Shown here: piece after piece, positions 10,172-20,531 of the stretch | Layout: every line of letters begins with the position of its first letter | Numbering within the stretch: the first letter of the stretch is position 1 | Assembly: GCA_003427395.1 (NCBI GenBank) | Contig: BFEA01000374.1 | Location: 481,498 to 521,091, forward strand | DNA from: Chara braunii | Taxonomy: Eukaryota; Streptophyta; Charophyceae; Charales; Characeae | DNA length: 39,594 nt | Direction: 5' to 3' | The notes under the pieces: generated by a model | Database searches by the model: none | The model's input: the letters and a program-made list of their open reading frames with translations, nothing else | What the model was told of the DNA's origin: nothing | Made by a program: the position numbers and the translations under genes

Positions 10172-10340
10172 GAATAGAGACTGTCACAAGAGGCCAATAA
10201 CGGCCTGGGTTGCAGAGAAAAATGACTGGAGGAGCAGGCGTTGCATATTGATAAGTGGCCACCCAATTCCTCCCAGATGCAGTCATTGCATCGTATGGTG
10301 TAGCGCAGACAGAAGTCACAGGCAATGTGGCTCCCACATT
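10172..10340 (-). CDS. Candidate internal exon, possibly Cys-rich
   Basis: The block is bounded on the minus strand by an acceptor (tgtctgtcttcgcag, AG at 10342-10341) and a perfect donor GTGAGT (10171-10166). Two frames are open. One gives C-D-F-C, C-N-D-C and C-N-A-C pairs, the spacing of a small zinc-binding domain. The other gives N-V-G-A-T-L-P-V and then A-S-G-R-N-W-V-A-T-Y. The Cys pairs make the first frame more attractive, but neither is proven. It may belong to the same gene as the exons at 9349-9721, but the following exon copy (starting at 10059) is decayed, so the transcript structure is unclear. Confidence 0.35.
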
Positions 10341-12500
10341 CTGCGAAGACAGACACACGACAACCACAATTGTATAGGCATGGCCATATCTTGTCTTCCT
10401 CTCTTCTTCTGTCCGCATGTTTTGTCTTCACACAGTCTTTACTTTTTGTCGTCTTCTCTTCTTGTCTTCGCATGGTGCTCACAATCGGATGATGGGTGTT
10501 GCAAGATATTCATGGCAATTGACGCCCATCATCTGCAACATATACTGATCTGCAGCAAAACACAATGTGCATGTTGGCCAACACACTTTCCACATTCAAG
10601 CAGGCAAAGGCCTGCAAAGCTGCAACCCACCCACAGCCACAGATGCACACAATCGACAGACTTGAATGGAAGTTCAATCCCAACTCGGCACGCACTGGAC
10701 TGTAAGCCAGTTCTTGCGGCCAATGTTTGTGAATAGGAGTAGGATAAGTGACTATGTGATTGAAGGATGAGGTTACAAAAAGGAGCAAAAGAGGCTCTTG
10801 CTACCTTGCTTCCATTTTGACCAACTTCAAAGTCGGTAATCCACAGCTCACTGCATCAAAAGCATTGCCATCAGACATGTTTGAAGGTTTACTAAATCAG
10901 TACTCGTTACCATTCAAAGAAGGAAATTTGTACAACAAGGCATGTGCTTCCGGTTCTGTACATAACTAGTTTCCCCATGCGGGCAATGCCCGTGCTAAAC
11001 TGAAAATGACAAAGATGGGTATTGTACTATTGAATGTAAGAATCATATTGTAAAAATCACAGCATTGATAGTTGCAAGGAATGGCAAACTTTGAGAGCCC
11101 AAACTATGAAAATGCACAAGGAATAGAGGCATCACCACAGTCCGGACTTAGGCAACACAAACAGAAGTCATCTCAGGCCCCACATGAGGGCAACGCTGCT
11201 AACACTGAAAACCTAATGAAAACCAGATAAAACTTTGATAGAGTGGAGTGCAGTGCAGACTTTAATCAGGTTTGCACGATAAAGCAGTGCCAAAGTGAAA
11301 ATGTTGCAACAATACCACCTACCAGTCTCCATCTCAAGAATGTGTTATGATCCTGGCTATCTTGCAGTGGCAAAACTCAAAGAAAGACAATTCCGTTCAA
11401 TTGCAACTGGAATGAAAGAACTTGGGGAGAGAAGTAGACAAAGGAAGAAGGAGAGATAAGAATGGGAGAAGAAGAAGAAGATGATTACCAGGAAGGACCA
11501 ATGCCACCCCTCCCCTTCATCTTGCCACGATCTTCGTCCTCCAATACCTCTCTCCACCTCTCATTAATAATAATAATAATAACAAGTGAATGCTAGCCAC
11601 AGACGCGGCGGTGACCACGAGGGGAAAAAAAAAACATATCGCGGGCGCAGTATGCAGAAGGCGTGGTACCAAGCGGGTCGGGCGCAAAATAGTGGGGTAT
11701 GCAGGCGACGGTACAATCCCTAAATTGGAAGGACGCAGAGAAGATTACCATGGCCCCTGCCCAAGGACGAGGGGCCCCCTCCAACGAATCTTCTTCCAGA
11801 AGATCGGTAGATACAGTTGGCATATTTTTTATTCTTTGTGCATATGGTGAGTAGTCGATCCAGGCCCACATCCTTGCGCAGTGAAAGGATTTCATGCGGC
11901 AGACACCTGAGAGCCTGGCATCAAAGGTCCCAAAGTCCTGAAGGTTCCGAGGCCCCAAGTCCCAGCGTCACGTGGGTAAGTCCGATAGGCCAGTTGAAGC
12001 ATCGTAGTCTAAGTCTTGGAAACATCCGGAAAGTGGACTCGCTGCACAGTTAGTCCGGTACCCGACAGCAAAGTCCAGAAACGTCCAGTCCAGTCCCAAG
12101 TCGACAAAATTGCAGCAAGTCCCAGGAAAGTCCAGAAGTTACCGGACCGATTGCAACAGAGGTCGCGGCTGACGGGTTACGGTCTGAGGCAGTCCAAGCC
12201 AAATCCAATACCTATATTTAGCTGCTACAGTGCAGCAGCCGGACACACTTGTTCAGTTGCGAGATGCGGAATCGCTGCTGCTTCTTGTGCGTTGAGGCGG
12301 CTTGGGCATGACACGTCTGGAGGTGGCAGCAGACGCTGGAAGAGACTCCATAGTTAGGGTAGCGAAGTAGGGGATAGGGCAGCCATTGCCGCCAAGTGGG
12401 AGCTATCTGAGTTGGTGTATTCAGGGCAAGATCCAAGGCAGGAGAGAGAGGGAGAGAGAGAGAGGAGAGAGAGCTGCCGTCGAGCACATACCTGGTTCGA
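10341..12500. other. Non-coding or unrecognised stretch
   Basis: I find no domain in this stretch. One possible minus-strand intron lies near 11,505-11,395: a donor-like GTAATC, a long pyrimidine tract, then cattccag. The exon frames around it are ambiguous. A (taa)n tract occurs near 11,565-11,583. Around 12,030-12,170 the plus strand is rich in the word GTCC/AGTCCA, as often seen in the LTR-like pieces further right. Confidence 0.35.
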
Positions 12501-12507
12501 GTCTGAG

Positions 12508-12570
12508 TGGGTATAAGAGGCAGAGACCGCTGGAGACATGGACACTTTCTTCTATAATAAAGACATAATA
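12508..12570 (+). promoter_or_regulatory. LTR-like core: TATA box followed by a poly-A signal
   Basis: TATAAGAGGCAGAG begins at about 12,508 and an AATAAAGA poly-A signal follows about 50 bases later. TATA and AATAAA in such close order are typical of the U3-R part of plant LTRs. A (ga)n tract lies just before it at 12,440-12,470. I could not define LTR ends or a primer site, so this may be a solo-LTR remnant. Confidence 0.35.
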
Positions 12571-12733
12571 TAATTGTGTGACAAACCCTCATGCAATTCT
12601 GGTGTTTCGCCTATTGGCTTCAAGAGTGAACTCTCATCTGGTTGCCCATTGCATGTGTGTGCGAGGTTGTGGGTGATTGACTTGCAAATCATTGCAGCAG
12701 GGACCATTGCCCTTCGATTTGGCCTAGCTCGAC

Positions 12734-12781
12734 GGGCCGTACGTACGGCCCCCTGGCCGACATACGGGCCGTACGTACGGC
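12734..12781. repeat. Two copies of a CCGTACGTACGG palindrome
   Basis: GGGCCGTACGTACGGCCC (12734-12751) is a perfect 18-bp palindrome. A second copy, GCCGTACGTACGGC (12768-12781), lies 34 bases downstream. The copies can pair with themselves or with each other. I do not know what they are for. Confidence 0.85.
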
Positions 12782-12939
12782 TGTGCGTGCCCGTTCCGGG
12801 GCCTTGGGGGGGGGGGCTTAGAAATCCGACGGCGGGGGCGGGTTGCTGGAGCAGAGGGGTACAGCCCCCAACGAAAAAAATAAAAAAATAGAAACTTCTT
12901 TTTTTTATTGGATTGATGTGATTTAAAAAGAAAAAACCA

Positions 12940-12940
12940 A

Positions 12941-12975
<35 letters not shown>

Positions 12976-12995
12976 ATTGATTGATTGATTGATTG
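12940..12995. repeat. (ATTG)n microsatellite
   Basis: About thirteen ATTG units are interrupted once (ttattg near 12,973). It is preceded by A/T-rich homopolymer runs at 12,880-12,935. Confidence 0.95.
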
Positions 12996-13136
12996 TAAAA
13001 ATGAAAGGCATTCCACGATGCAGACCCCAAATTCGAATCTCAGGGTCAAAGTCCCCAGGCCAAAAAAAGGCCAGGTCGGCCTGTTTCAGAAGGGTTACGT
13101 CGGGTACCCCAGAGGTCAAGTCCAACAGGTACCTGA

Positions 13137-13268
13137 TCAACAGTCACGTCCCAGAGACAAAAGTCACCTCCCATAGGCAAGGATCACGTCTCGTAGACAA
13201 AGGTCATGTCCCACAGGCAAGAGTCACGTCTCGCAGTCGAAGGTCATATACCACAGGCAAGGGTCACT
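13137..13268. repeat. About 20-bp minisatellite, consensus near GTCACGTCYCRYAGRCAAAG
   Basis: Six to seven imperfect head-to-tail units alternate between GTCACGTC-type and GTCATGTC-type starts, each ending in a (A)GGCAAG or AGACAAAG word. A related single unit (caggcaaaggtcatgtccca) appears again near 14,311, so the motif belongs to a wider family, perhaps an LTR enhancer region. Confidence 0.75.
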
Positions 13269-13434
13269 GCAATAACTCAGCTCAAATCATGCATTAGTCG
13301 TGGGCTGTGGGTCGTCATTTTGGTCAAAGGGCCGAAATAGGGGTCAACGGCCACGCCCAAGTCGTGTAAACTGCCTGCACGCAGGCCTGCTACCATGGGG
13401 TACCCGAAACAAGGCCTAAAACTGCCCTCCAGAG

Positions 13435-13700
13435 GACCAATGTGCAACAGTTGACTGTGGAAAGTCAAAGGTCAACAGCAGCTCGGAAATTCAGGCCCAC
13501 GAGTCAGAGTCAACATGGACCCAGTCCAGGCCGCCAATCAGACACTTACGCTTGGCTGTTTGCAGGTATCTGTAAGGAATCAAGTCCAAGTGGGAATCTG
13601 CAACTGTACGGGATCCAGGCCATTGGCTGCGAGACAATCTGGGCCATCAGACTAGAGGCTGGTCAACCGGAGTCAACACTATAAATTGACCCAGCCCCTG
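13435..13700 (+). promoter_or_regulatory. LTR-like promoter: GTCAA-rich tract then TATAAA
   Basis: Several GTCAA(C) words precede CTATAAATTGACC at 13,680. GTCAA is the complement of the TTGAC core of WRKY-bound W-boxes. The same GTCAAC-rich composition occurs at 39,088-39,205. The arrangement fits an LTR U3 region, but LTR ends are not identified. Confidence 0.35.
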
Positions 13701-14683
13701 CTGACCGACATTTCAGTCTTGCTCATGCTGCTTGACACTGGCTGGACACTAGTTTGACGCTGGCACAGCTGGCTGGGCGCTAGCCTCATGCGACGACTCA
13801 GGACTGCTGATGCTGTGTGTTGGCGCCATTCTCTGTTTTCGGCGCCAGCTGGACGCTTGGTTATGCTGACGTGGCTCTCGCCACACTGATTATGACATTG
13901 AAGGGGTACTGGCAAGGAGGATAATGATCAGGGTTGTGAGATTGATCAATGTGGAGGAAGCTTACCTGTTTGCATTATGGTTGACATTGCACACTGCTGT
14001 CCATCTTCATAAGGTGTCTGCGCTAACAAGCGCCATGATGAGATGAGCTCATTGTCAGAGTGTGTCAGAGGGGACTGTCTGCTGATGTGGCGAGAGGGAG
14101 GTGCCCGAAGAAGGAGGGATTGAGAGGGAGGACTTTCTCTTCCACCCTCCAAGTCTTATGTCCCTCCCACCTCCTTCTTCTCTGATGACCAGACATTGGA
14201 CTACCTGAGTACATATTGATTTTGGAGACATTGAAACTGCGCTATGAAATTCGGTGTTCCAACATTGACGAGTTTCTCTTCAGATTGGGTTCATTGCATC
14301 ACGACCAACAGGCAAAGGTCATGTCCCATTGACCCAAAGCACACACCAAGGAAAACCCAGGAAGGTATCGGGCCTCAACATTCTGAAGCAAACAGGCCCC
14401 GGGCAGCCGGTACCGGGTCCAAGTTAAGCCAAGAGAAGCAAAGGCTGGGACGAGTCAAGGCTCAGTCCAAGTCAATGTAAGGACTGGCCAGCCACATTTC
14501 GGATAGACTGCTCATTCGCAAGAAGTGTGGAAGTGCTGCTGGCGTTTATGCACTTTCTGCAAGTGGATAGCGATGGAGCCCTCACTTGGGCGGCGCTGTG
14601 CTACGGAAGGCGGCCTTAGCCCCAGAGCTAGTTGTAGGAAGTAGAGCTGAGTAGTAGCAGATGTTTCCAGAGTCAAGATCTTC

Positions 14684-14687
<4 letters not shown>

Positions 14688-14756
<69 letters not shown>
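14688..14756. repeat. (AG)n microsatellite next to the scaffold gap
   Basis: A nearly pure run of about 34 GA units ends just before tcacctaccttgaatgagg and the gap at 14784. The same AG tail and flank reappear after the gap at 15292. Confidence 0.95.
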
Positions 14757-14758
<2 letters not shown>

Positions 14759-14783
14759 CCTACCTTGAATGAGGATGTTGGAT

Positions 14784-15291
14784 NNNNNNNNNNNNNNNNN
14801 NNNNNNNNNNNNNNNNNNNNNNNNNNNNNNNNNNNNNNNNNNNNNNNNNNNNNNNNNNNNNNNNNNNNNNNNNNNNNNNNNNNNNNNNNNNNNNNNNNNN
14901 NNNNNNNNNNNNNNNNNNNNNNNNNNNNNNNNNNNNNNNNNNNNNNNNNNNNNNNNNNNNNNNNNNNNNNNNNNNNNNNNNNNNNNNNNNNNNNNNNNNN
15001 NNNNNNNNNNNNNNNNNNNNNNNNNNNNNNNNNNNNNNNNNNNNNNNNNNNNNNNNNNNNNNNNNNNNNNNNNNNNNNNNNNNNNNNNNNNNNNNNNNNN
15101 NNNNNNNNNNNNNNNNNNNNNNNNNNNNNNNNNNNNNNNNNNNNNNNNNNNNNNNNNNNNNNNNNNNNNNNNNNNNNNNNNNNNNNNNNNNNNNNNNNNN
15201 NNNNNNNNNNNNNNNNNNNNNNNNNNNNNNNNNNNNNNNNNNNNNNNNNNNNNNNNNNNNNNNNNNNNNNNNNNNNNNNNNNNNNNNNNNN
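14784..15291. other. Scaffold gap (508 N) between identical flanks
   Basis: The bases are unknown. Both sides carry (ag)n followed by tcacctaccttgaatgag and gatgttggat, so the two contigs probably overlap and the stated gap length may be wrong. Confidence 0.95.
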
Positions 15292-15485
15292 AGAGAGAGT
15301 CACCTACCTTGAATGAGGATGTTGGATATGGGCTGCTGAACTTTGTGCTAAGGAGCGTTGTATGATAATTTGTTGGAATTCCTAAGTTGCGCTTAACTGG
15401 GCTTTGCATCTCTGGTCTCCAGTGTGGATTTTGTGTGATCTCTCAATGTATGTGCTCAAGGTGATGAACAATGTGGTTCAATGCA
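15292..15485 (+). repeat. 3' end of the 5' LTR of Ty3/gypsy element A
   Basis: The sequence ends in TGCA at 15482-15485, two bases before a primer binding site, which is where a plant LTR ends. The start of the LTR is not identifiable: it lies in or before the gap, possibly beyond the AG microsatellite. A matching 3' LTR is not seen in the window. Confidence 0.55.
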
Positions 15486-15487
15486 AT

Positions 15488-15499
15488 TGGTATCAGAGC
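15488..15499 (+). promoter_or_regulatory. Primer binding site for initiator tRNA-Met
   Basis: TGGTATCAGAGC matches the complement of the 3' end of plant initiator tRNA-Met, the standard primer site of plant LTR retrotransposons. It fixes the LTR end and shows that element A runs on the plus strand. Confidence 0.9.
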
Positions 15500-16356
15500 T
15501 GGTACTCGCTTCATCAGTTGTCAGTGATGGTGATCGTTGGCAAGTTTAAGGCTGGCGAGATGAGACTTGGAGTTTGACACTGGAGTTGGAGGCCGAAGAG
15601 GAAGTGGCCATAGAAGGGGGAAGTTGAGTACGTACCTGCATGTGTGGAGTAAACGAAGAGCTTCATTAAAGGAACGTTCACAAATGAAGTGCATCGCCCC
15701 CCTAAGCCCTCCATTTGCTTTAATGAATGAATGAGTGTCACGGTACCTTCCCACAACTTGGTGTCACTGCTGCTGGACAGAACACTTGGTGACATATCTG
15801 ATTTTGTCTTGAGTCAAACTCTGGTCAGACACATGTGCATGAAGTAAGTTGTGTTTATGATAGAAGCTCGATAGCTAGATGACTCACCCAAAAGTAGGAG
15901 GCGTGGCCATGAGCGACGAGCGCTCGTAAAACAACTCGTCTAGCCCTAAGACCGGTACTGACCTGCATGCAACCAAACTGGAGCTGACATAGTGAGGAGC
16001 TATAAGTCTTGAGAGCGAACCTTCGGATCCTGGTGGGCATGACATCCTGTCTGAGTCGTTAAAGAATTCCTGAGACCTTAAACTGCTGGTTGCCCACCAG
16101 CCTAACAAGGTAGGTGTAGTGACAATGTAAGGGGGAAAGAGCTCGAGCACGTCAGACTCCAATCTAGATCAAATAGATTAAGTGTTGAGGGTTAGGTCTA
16201 CGTGATGAGGAGGTGGAGGCTACTTACCTGTGCCTTTTAGACGTCGTGGATGACTACCTACTGTTCACGTTCTTGACCTTGTCCGTGCTATGGGGTCCCC
16301 TTCTCCGATTCCTGTTTCCTTTAGGATTCCACCGGGCGTGCAACATGAGAGTAGCC

Positions 16357-18300
16357 ATGAGGTCTGGTGGGACCACGCACCCATACACAGCAAAACAACA
16401 AGCAAAGATCGATAGGAAATTGGCTGAAAAGAAAAATGAGAAGAAAGAGAAGAAGAGGAAGGAGGAAGTAAAAGAAAGGTTGGAGAAGGAGAGAAAGAAG
16501 ATGGAGGAGGAGAAAGAGAAATCTGAGCTGGAGATGAGAAAAAAGAGGAAGAGATAAAGAGGGAGTTGGAAGAAAAAGAAGAAGAAGAAGGAGGAGGAGG
16601 AGGAGGACTAGAAAGAAGATGGACCAAACAAGAAGGGTAGGAAGTGGCAGAAACTAGCCGCGTCGGAGGAGTTGAGACTTCAGCGGGTTGAAGATATAGA
16701 CTGGGTGGCAAATTTTGGGTTTCGCACAGAGATGCCAAATGAGACGGAGCAAGAAAAACCATCAAGATGGCATCTGTGGCAAATGATGAGGACAGGTTGA
16801 TATTGTTGGAGGAGAGGAGGAGCACCCCAGCCTTTGGTTCAACAAAGAAGAGATTGAAGGAAGAAGGGGAAAGGCTTCAGACATTGCTGAAAGAGCAGAA
16901 AGGGAAAGAACTAGATGTTAAGGAAAATTTGGGCCTCCTCCTTGACACACTGTTGCACACCACCCAAGAACTGGCTGCTTTGCAAAAATCCACTGGGAAA
17001 CTAGAACGGCATCAGGAAGAGTTCCAGGTCACATGGAACAACTTCCTTAGTGCTTCCTCCCACATGGGAGACGAGGATCCTGGACTACGCCCATCAATTA
17101 GACGGACTCTTCACCCAGAAGTTTACCAACACCATTGCAGCTAGAAGATGGAGGAGATGGTGGAGATGATGGCGATGATAAGAAGGGAAAGGGTCCCAGA
17201 AAGGATGATGCAAAGATAGAGGGAGGGTGAAGAGCGAAGAGAGAAGACGAAGGTTAAGGTCCCTTGGACCTACACTGAGAAGAGGGAGGACAACATTTTT
17301 CATTGGGAGGCGCCGATAGACACGTACCTGTACGCGTAGTTGATTCCGTACTGGGACCGCGTACTTATGCCAAGTTCAAGCCTAGGGGGAGACGCAACTA
17401 GTTTCGCCATTTCGCTAGTGAGAGAGGCCGGTTGCACCTCGATGGTGTTGTACTTCCAGCGAACTAGGATTGAGCACTTCTTTAAGGCCCTGAAAGATCA
17501 TTTTGAGGACAAGAACTTAGCTCGTTGTACCGAATCCCTCATCCCTCTTATCATCGACCGCAAGTGGAAGAGTCTGTCGGCACTCAAGGCCACTATGGAC
17601 AAGCTGCTGCAATGTCCTAGACATGAACTGACCCCTGCTCAGATTTTTAACGACTTCGCTAGAGCGCTGCCAGAGCCTCTCAAGACCCAGTTATATCCCC
17701 ATACTAAAAAGGAGGGGATGGCTTATGAAAAGTCCAGCAAGATAGTTGAAGATCATGCCGGATCCGTGCAAGAGGCAAACTATTGCCACTATTGGAAGGA
17801 CCAGCAGCCTGCTAAGAGATGGAAGAATAGAACTATATCCGACAGTATAGAAGGTGAAATCATTATCATATGACCAGATAGATTATGGCCTAGAGGAGGA
17901 TAACAACACCCAAGTAGCCTGGGGAGGGGATTATGCGGCAGTTGCAACCTGTGGGGGAGGGCGACAGGGTAGAGGCCAAGGTAGAGGAGGCCGAGGACCC
18001 GCTGCCCAAAGGGGTGGTGGCAAAGGTAGCTACTACGTGGGAGGCAGGGGTTGTGGTCCCTCGCAAGGTAGAGGTTCTCCCTTCATAGGGGGTAGAGGTA
18101 GAGGTAGAAACTCGCGGCCGTACCCAGCACACTCGGGGATAGTTGAAGGCAAACCTTGGGAACACATGGGTATAGACGAAAAGGTCTGGGAGGACCGTCG
18201 CAAGGCCAACCAATATTTGAAGTGTGGTGACCCCCACCACATCATTCCCTTTATCCTGGGTACAGATACCCGAAAGGGAACAAGTAGTAGAGGTTGCGGT
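16357..18300 (+). pseudogene. Element A Gag polyprotein, broken
   Basis: The likely start is the ATG at 16357 (M-R-S-G-G-T-T), by analogy with M-V-D-T-R-S-G in element C. A long Lys/Glu coiled coil follows, stopping at 16557, and resumes in other frames. 16767-17144 gives a second helical part. 17340-17873 is the capsid-like core with H-F-F-K-A-L-K-D-H-F, S-A-L-K-A-T-M-D-K-L-L and A-L-P-E-P-L-K. 17854-18220 is an Arg-Gly-Gly nucleic-acid-binding tail with G-L-E-E-D-N-N-T-Q-V-A-W. A degenerate zinc knuckle near 18,215-18,250 keeps K-C-G-D-P-H-H-I-I, but its first and last Cys are not evident. Gag would form the virus-like particle. At least three frame changes make this copy dead. Confidence 0.75.
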
Positions 18301-20118
18301 TGCCTCTACGGGGACTTCGGACTTAGACAAGAAGATAGACGCGCGCGTTGAACAGACACCCTCCTGTCCGAAAATACCAATGGCAGAGACTGATGTAGGC
18401 CCCCACCTATCTAGTTGTCCAGAGGTTGCTTATGTTAGGACCTTTTTAGGTGGCTCCCTTGCAATCATTGGTGATGAGCTGATCACTCGTTGCCGCACTT
18501 GGGCCGAGAGGAAGAAAAAATCGAAGGGGCAACTAATAATAGCAGATATAGAAGTAAGTAGGGAAAGGATAGGCGCGTTAGTAGATAGTGGATCAACACG
18601 CAGTTATATCAGTCGAAGACGGTTGCAGAAGATGCACCTAGGGATGAAGATAAAAAAGCTAGAGGAGTCGGTCATTAGTAAGTTTACCGATAATAGAGAA
18701 ATGGTAGTAAGTGAGTATGTTGAACGTGCTACGGCATACTTTTGGTTGGAGGCAGGGGGAAAGGTAGAAAAAGTTTTGCACTCCCTGACACTCTTAGTGG
18801 AGAGCAGTCTTCCTTTTGAAATGATATTAAGAACAGATTGAGGCAAAGCTGCGTATGCTGACACTAAGATGGAAGAGCACGAGTGTTGGCTGCCAGTCCC
18901 ACAAGTGGGAAGAAGAAACTGCGTTTGTCCCTTTGTTGTATGAGTGCCCCGCGTTCGCCAGGCACGTGGTTAAGAATGACCTCGCTGAGCAAGTATTTGT
19001 TGCCTATGTGAGACCGGTTAGTGAAGGGAAAAAGGAAGAAGTGCCTATACCACCCAATGTGCAGAATTTGTTGGATGAGTTCGTTGACGTGGGAGAGGCC
19101 CCAAGAGTGTAGTTGAGAGGGAGACCAAGCACCAGATAGATAAAGAACCCAGTAACAGGATTCCCAAGGACCCCATCTATCGGGTGTCTCCCAAAGAGCT
19201 CGATGAGCTGCGCAAACAGTTAGATGAGCTAATAGAGAAAAGGTGGATTAAGCCAAGTTCATGGTGCATCGGTCTTGTTGGTGTCAAAGGAAGAGGGCGA
19301 TTTGCACATGTGTATAGACTATCAGGGACTCGATGGAATTATGATAAAGAACTTTGAGCCATTACCACAGATAGATGACCTTCTGGATAGAGTGAAGGGT
19401 TGTAAGTATTTCTCAAAGATAAACTTGAAGTCAGGCTACCATTAGATTGAGGTATTGCCTAAGGATGAGCACAAGACGACCTTTAGGACTCGATACATCC
19501 ACTACAAATTTGTGGTCATGCCGATTGGGTTGACTAACGCCCCTGCTACCTTCCAGCGTTGCATGAATGAACTTTTTCATGAGTGGCTAGATAAATTTGT
19601 TCTTGTTTACTTAGATAATATTTTGATCTTTTGTAAGTCGCTAGAGGAGCACAAACGGCACCTTCGTCCGGTGCTAAGCAAGTTGCACAATGTTGAATTC
19701 AAGTTGAACCCGAAGAAGTGTGAATGGGCTAAGCTTCAAGTGTTGTATTTGGGACGTGCAAGATGGAGATGGAATCAAACCGGAAGACACTAAAATAGCC
19801 GCAATTAGAGACTGGTTGACACCACGTACGTTGACGGAACTACGGGCGTTCCTTGGTCAGACCAACTATTACCAGAAGTTCGTACTGAACTTTACTGTAA
19901 TAGTTGCTCGATTGCGTAGGCTGTTGAGGAAAGAAACAGTCTGGAAATGGCATAAGGACTGCACCTCAGCCTTTAAGCATCTGAAGAAGTGTTTGATATA
20001 GTACCCGGTTTTGAAGATTGTTGATTCGTCTTTGTTGTTTACAGTTACCATTGACGTCAGTCAATTCGGGATAGGTGTTATACTCCAGCAAAATAACGGC
20101 AACGGGTACAAACCTATA
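18224..20118 (+). pseudogene. Element A protease and reverse transcriptase, with both visible RT catalytic Asp codons changed to Asn
   Basis: The retropepsin motif A-L-V-D-S-G-S-T-R-S-Y-I-S is intact (about 18,567-18,610), but the later G-M-D-W-G-like block reads R-T-D-stop at 18,842. RT follows: R-K-Q-L-D-E-L near 19,215, then disrupted frames. Motif A is F-S-K-I-N-L-K-S-G-Y-H (about 19,410-19,443) with Asn for the catalytic Asp and a stop after His. Motif [11 protein letters not shown], is intact at about 19,527. Motif C is V-Y-L-D-N at about 19,606-19,620, with Asn for the second Asp. Both Asp-to-Asn changes are single G-to-A transitions. The connection domain (L-R-A-F-L-G-Q-T-N-Y-Y) and the first RNase H strand (T-I-D-V-S-Q-F-G-I-G-V-I-L) follow before the break. 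Confidence 0.85.
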
Positions 20119-20119
20119 G

Positions 20120-20228
20120 TGACGGACCCGCCGAGATGGCGGTCCGTCCGGATCAAGACGAAGGGATTAGGATGGGGGAAATGGAGATGGAGTTGGAAGA
20201 GACACTGCAGCTCCAACGCAGACTCAGG
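20120..20228 (-). repeat. Terminal part of the 3' LTR of element B
   Basis: The stretch from TGACGGACCCG through gaaatggagatggag to ctccaacgc is shared with 29,385-29,492 at roughly 80 percent by eye. In element orientation it ends ...GGTCCGTCA, the usual CA end. An inverted repeat GGACCCGCC/GGCGGTCC sits at the tip. Upstream of this (20,230-20,530) the two LTR copies no longer match, and a GTTGAAGT-type degenerate repeat fills 20,310-20,420. Confidence 0.6.
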
Positions 20229-20531
20229 GAGAACCAGCTAAGTGAAAACCACCACGAGACACATACAAAGGAGTTGCACAAGGTAGGGTGGTGGCATGAA
20301 GTAATCACATCCAAAGTAGTTGAAGTTGATAAAGTAGTTGAAGTCCAGACGGTGGCTGAAGTCATCGAGGTGGTCGATGACGTCGATGAAATAGGAGTCG
20401 AGTCGATGTCGAAGCAGGGCCACAAAATGCTAACATCCTGAAGAAGTTGATGATGAAGTACATGATAGTGTGAGTCGGTGGTACGAGATAGGTAAGTGAT
20501 GAGAGTGTCAGTCGTCAAGTTGTCGAGGGCG

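Larger units (their letters stand above)
15292..20119 (+). mobile_element. Ty3/gypsy element A, interrupted by element B
   Basis: The order is LTR end, primer site, leader (15,500-16,350), Gag, protease, reverse transcriptase, and the start of RNase H. That is the Ty3/gypsy order with RNase H before integrase. The coding sequence stops at about 20,119 in the middle of the RNase H fold, where a TGACGGACCC end of another LTR begins. The missing RNase H continuation seems to reappear at about 29,735-30,535. Many stops and frameshifts show long inactivity. Confidence 0.8.

Noticed and set aside
14512-15409. Long frames crossing the N gap
   Set aside because: They exist only because unknown bases are read as open; the flanks are an (AG)n microsatellite.
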